Below, one piece after another: positions 63,350-64,000 of a stretch of DNA of 64,000 bases. The first letter of the stretch is position 1, and each line of letters begins with the position of its first letter. The DNA comes from Nocardioides acrostichi (lineage in GTDB: Bacteria; Actinomycetota; Actinomycetes; Propionibacteriales; Nocardioidaceae), in contig NZ_JADIVZ010000003.1 of assembly GCF_015319165.1 (NCBI RefSeq), forward strand, positions 186,001 through 250,000. The letters run 5' to 3'. A program made the translations under genes and the position numbers. The notes beneath the pieces were generated by a model, which was not told where the DNA came from, searched no databases, and was given only the letters and a program-made list of their open reading frames with translations.

Positions 63350-64000
63350 GTGAGTGCCGACCCTCAGCCTGCTGCGCCCACCGTCGCGATCATCGGAGGC
63401 GGCCAGCTGGCCCGGATGATGGCCCAACCCGCCATCGCTCTCGGCCTGCCGGTGCGTCTGCTGGCCGAAGCGCCCGGGGTCTCGGCCGCCCAGGTGGTCG
63501 TCGACCACGAGGTCGGCGACTACCGGGATCTGGAGACCCTGCGCCGGGTCACGGCGGGATGTGCCGTGGTCACCTTCGACCACGAGCACGTGCCCACCGA
63601 CCACCTGCACGCGCTGGAGGAGGCCGGGGTCGCCGTCCGGCCCGGTCCTCAGGCCCTCGTGCACGCTCAGGACAAGGCGGTCATGCGCGAACGCCTCACC
63701 GCGCTCGAGGTTCCCTGCCCGCGGCACGCGGTGGTGGCCGACGCCGACGAGGTGGCCGGCTTCGGGTTCCCTTGTGTGCTCAAGACGACCCGGGGCGGCT
63801 ACGACGGCAAAGGCGTCTGGGTGGTGCGCACCCGCGAGGACTGCGTCGAACCCTTCGCCACAGCGGCCGAGGCCGGGGTGCGCATCCTGGCCGAGGAGCT
63901 CGTCGACTTCCGCCGTGAGCTGTCGGCGCTGGTGGCCCGTGCGCCCAGCGGACAGGCGGCGGCCTATCCGGTGGTGGCCTCGACCCAGACCGACGGCATC
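63350..64000 (+). CDS. purK: 5-(carboxyamino)imidazole ribonucleotide synthase, N-terminal part
   Basis: Purine biosynthesis: ATP-dependent carboxylation of aminoimidazole ribonucleotide. The gene runs past the window end; 217 codons are visible. ATP-grasp signatures: VAIIGGGQLARMMAQPAIAL, VVTFDHEHVPTDHLHALEEA, QDKAVMRERLTALEVPCPRH, FPCVLKTTRGGYDGKGVWVV and EELVDFRRELSALVAR. The partner purE would be expected just downstream. It stands in the same neighbourhood as in M. tuberculosis (Rv3276c). GTG start follows a TAGGCT hexamer. Confidence 0.93.
   Translation, partial: MSADPQPAAPTVAIIGGGQLARMMAQPAIALGLPVRLLAEAPGVSAAQVVVDHEVGDYRDLETLRRVTAGCAVVTFDHEHVPTDHLHALEEAGVAVRPGPQALVHAQDKAVMRERLTALEVPCPRHAVVADADEVAGFGFPCVLKTTRGGYDGKGVWVVRTREDCVEPFATAAEAGVRILAEELVDFRRELSALVARAPSGQAAAYPVVASTQTDGI

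Overview
The window is about 64 kb of a high-GC actinobacterial chromosome, dense with overlapping genes. Gene content (Tad/Flp pilus locus, WXG-type proteins, AccA3/AccD/AccE acyl-CoA carboxylase, mycobacterial-type Lpd and LpdA, DUF222-HNH protein, BTAD regulator) points to Actinomycetia, probably Nocardioidaceae or a relative. The family-level assignment is an inference. No rRNA, tRNA or CRISPR array was seen.

Layout. 1-5.8 kb: the 3' part of a Tad/Flp pilus locus (tadB 3' end, tadC, flp pilin, three TadE/TadG-like pseudopilins) ending in a membrane LysM-BTAD protein. 5.9-9.0 kb (minus): an unusual three-gene unit made of a short WXG100-like protein, a 718-residue WXG protein and a lipoprotein that shares a C-terminal module with it. 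9.1-12.1 kb: an M20 amidohydrolase and a secreted protein/lipoprotein pair of unknown role. 12.2-22.8 kb: a nucleoside uptake and breakdown cluster (BMP lipoprotein, ATPase, two permeases, cytidine deaminase, thymidine phosphorylase, adenosine deaminase), with a P450, an ATP-grasp protein and a MaoC protein interspersed. 22.9-26.2 kb: a small membrane protein and an accessory stretch (atypical, lower-GC HEPN-like gene; DUF222-HNH gene). 26.3-34.5 kb: uridine kinase, deoC, phosphosugar mutase and purine nucleoside phosphorylase complete the nucleoside theme, with an aldo/keto reductase, MerR and TetR regulators, a uronate-dehydrogenase-like enzyme and an IS-end-like repeat patch. 34.5-37.9 kb: gamma-glutamylcyclotransferase, lipoamide dehydrogenase and LpdA-type quinone dehydrogenase. 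37.9-41.7 kb: a Doc-type toxin relic, two tandem SpoIID/LytB proteins and a GH6 protein. 41.7-50.0 kb: pyruvate carboxylase, a two-component system with a degenerate third member, and AccA3. 50.2-54.8 kb: an OFA-family transporter with its tiny partner protein, acyl-CoA dehydrogenase, acyltransferase and GtrA protein. 54.7-64 kb: MFS exporter, Maf, DUF885 protein, AccE, AccD, BirA, PH-domain protein, class III cyclase, orphan winged-helix protein and the start of purK.

The genes cooperate in two main themes. Nucleosides are imported, deaminated and phosphorolysed (cdd, deoA, add, punA), and the pentose phosphate is isomerised and cleaved (mutase, deoC). Biotin enzymes (Pyc, AccA3/AccD/AccE) sit beside their biotin ligase BirA. 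From memory of the M. tuberculosis map, the content and rough order recall Rv3275c-Rv3315c, so most of the second half is an old actinobacterial backbone with insertions. Many genes have a TANNNT hexamer 6-7 nt before the start codon, which suggests leaderless transcripts.

The most novel-looking parts are the WXG/lipoprotein trio with its shared tail, the HEPN-like accessory gene, a four-copy 13-mer operator-like element at 54.2 kb, a possible pseudoknot at 62.85 kb, and the membrane-anchored LysM-BTAD protein.
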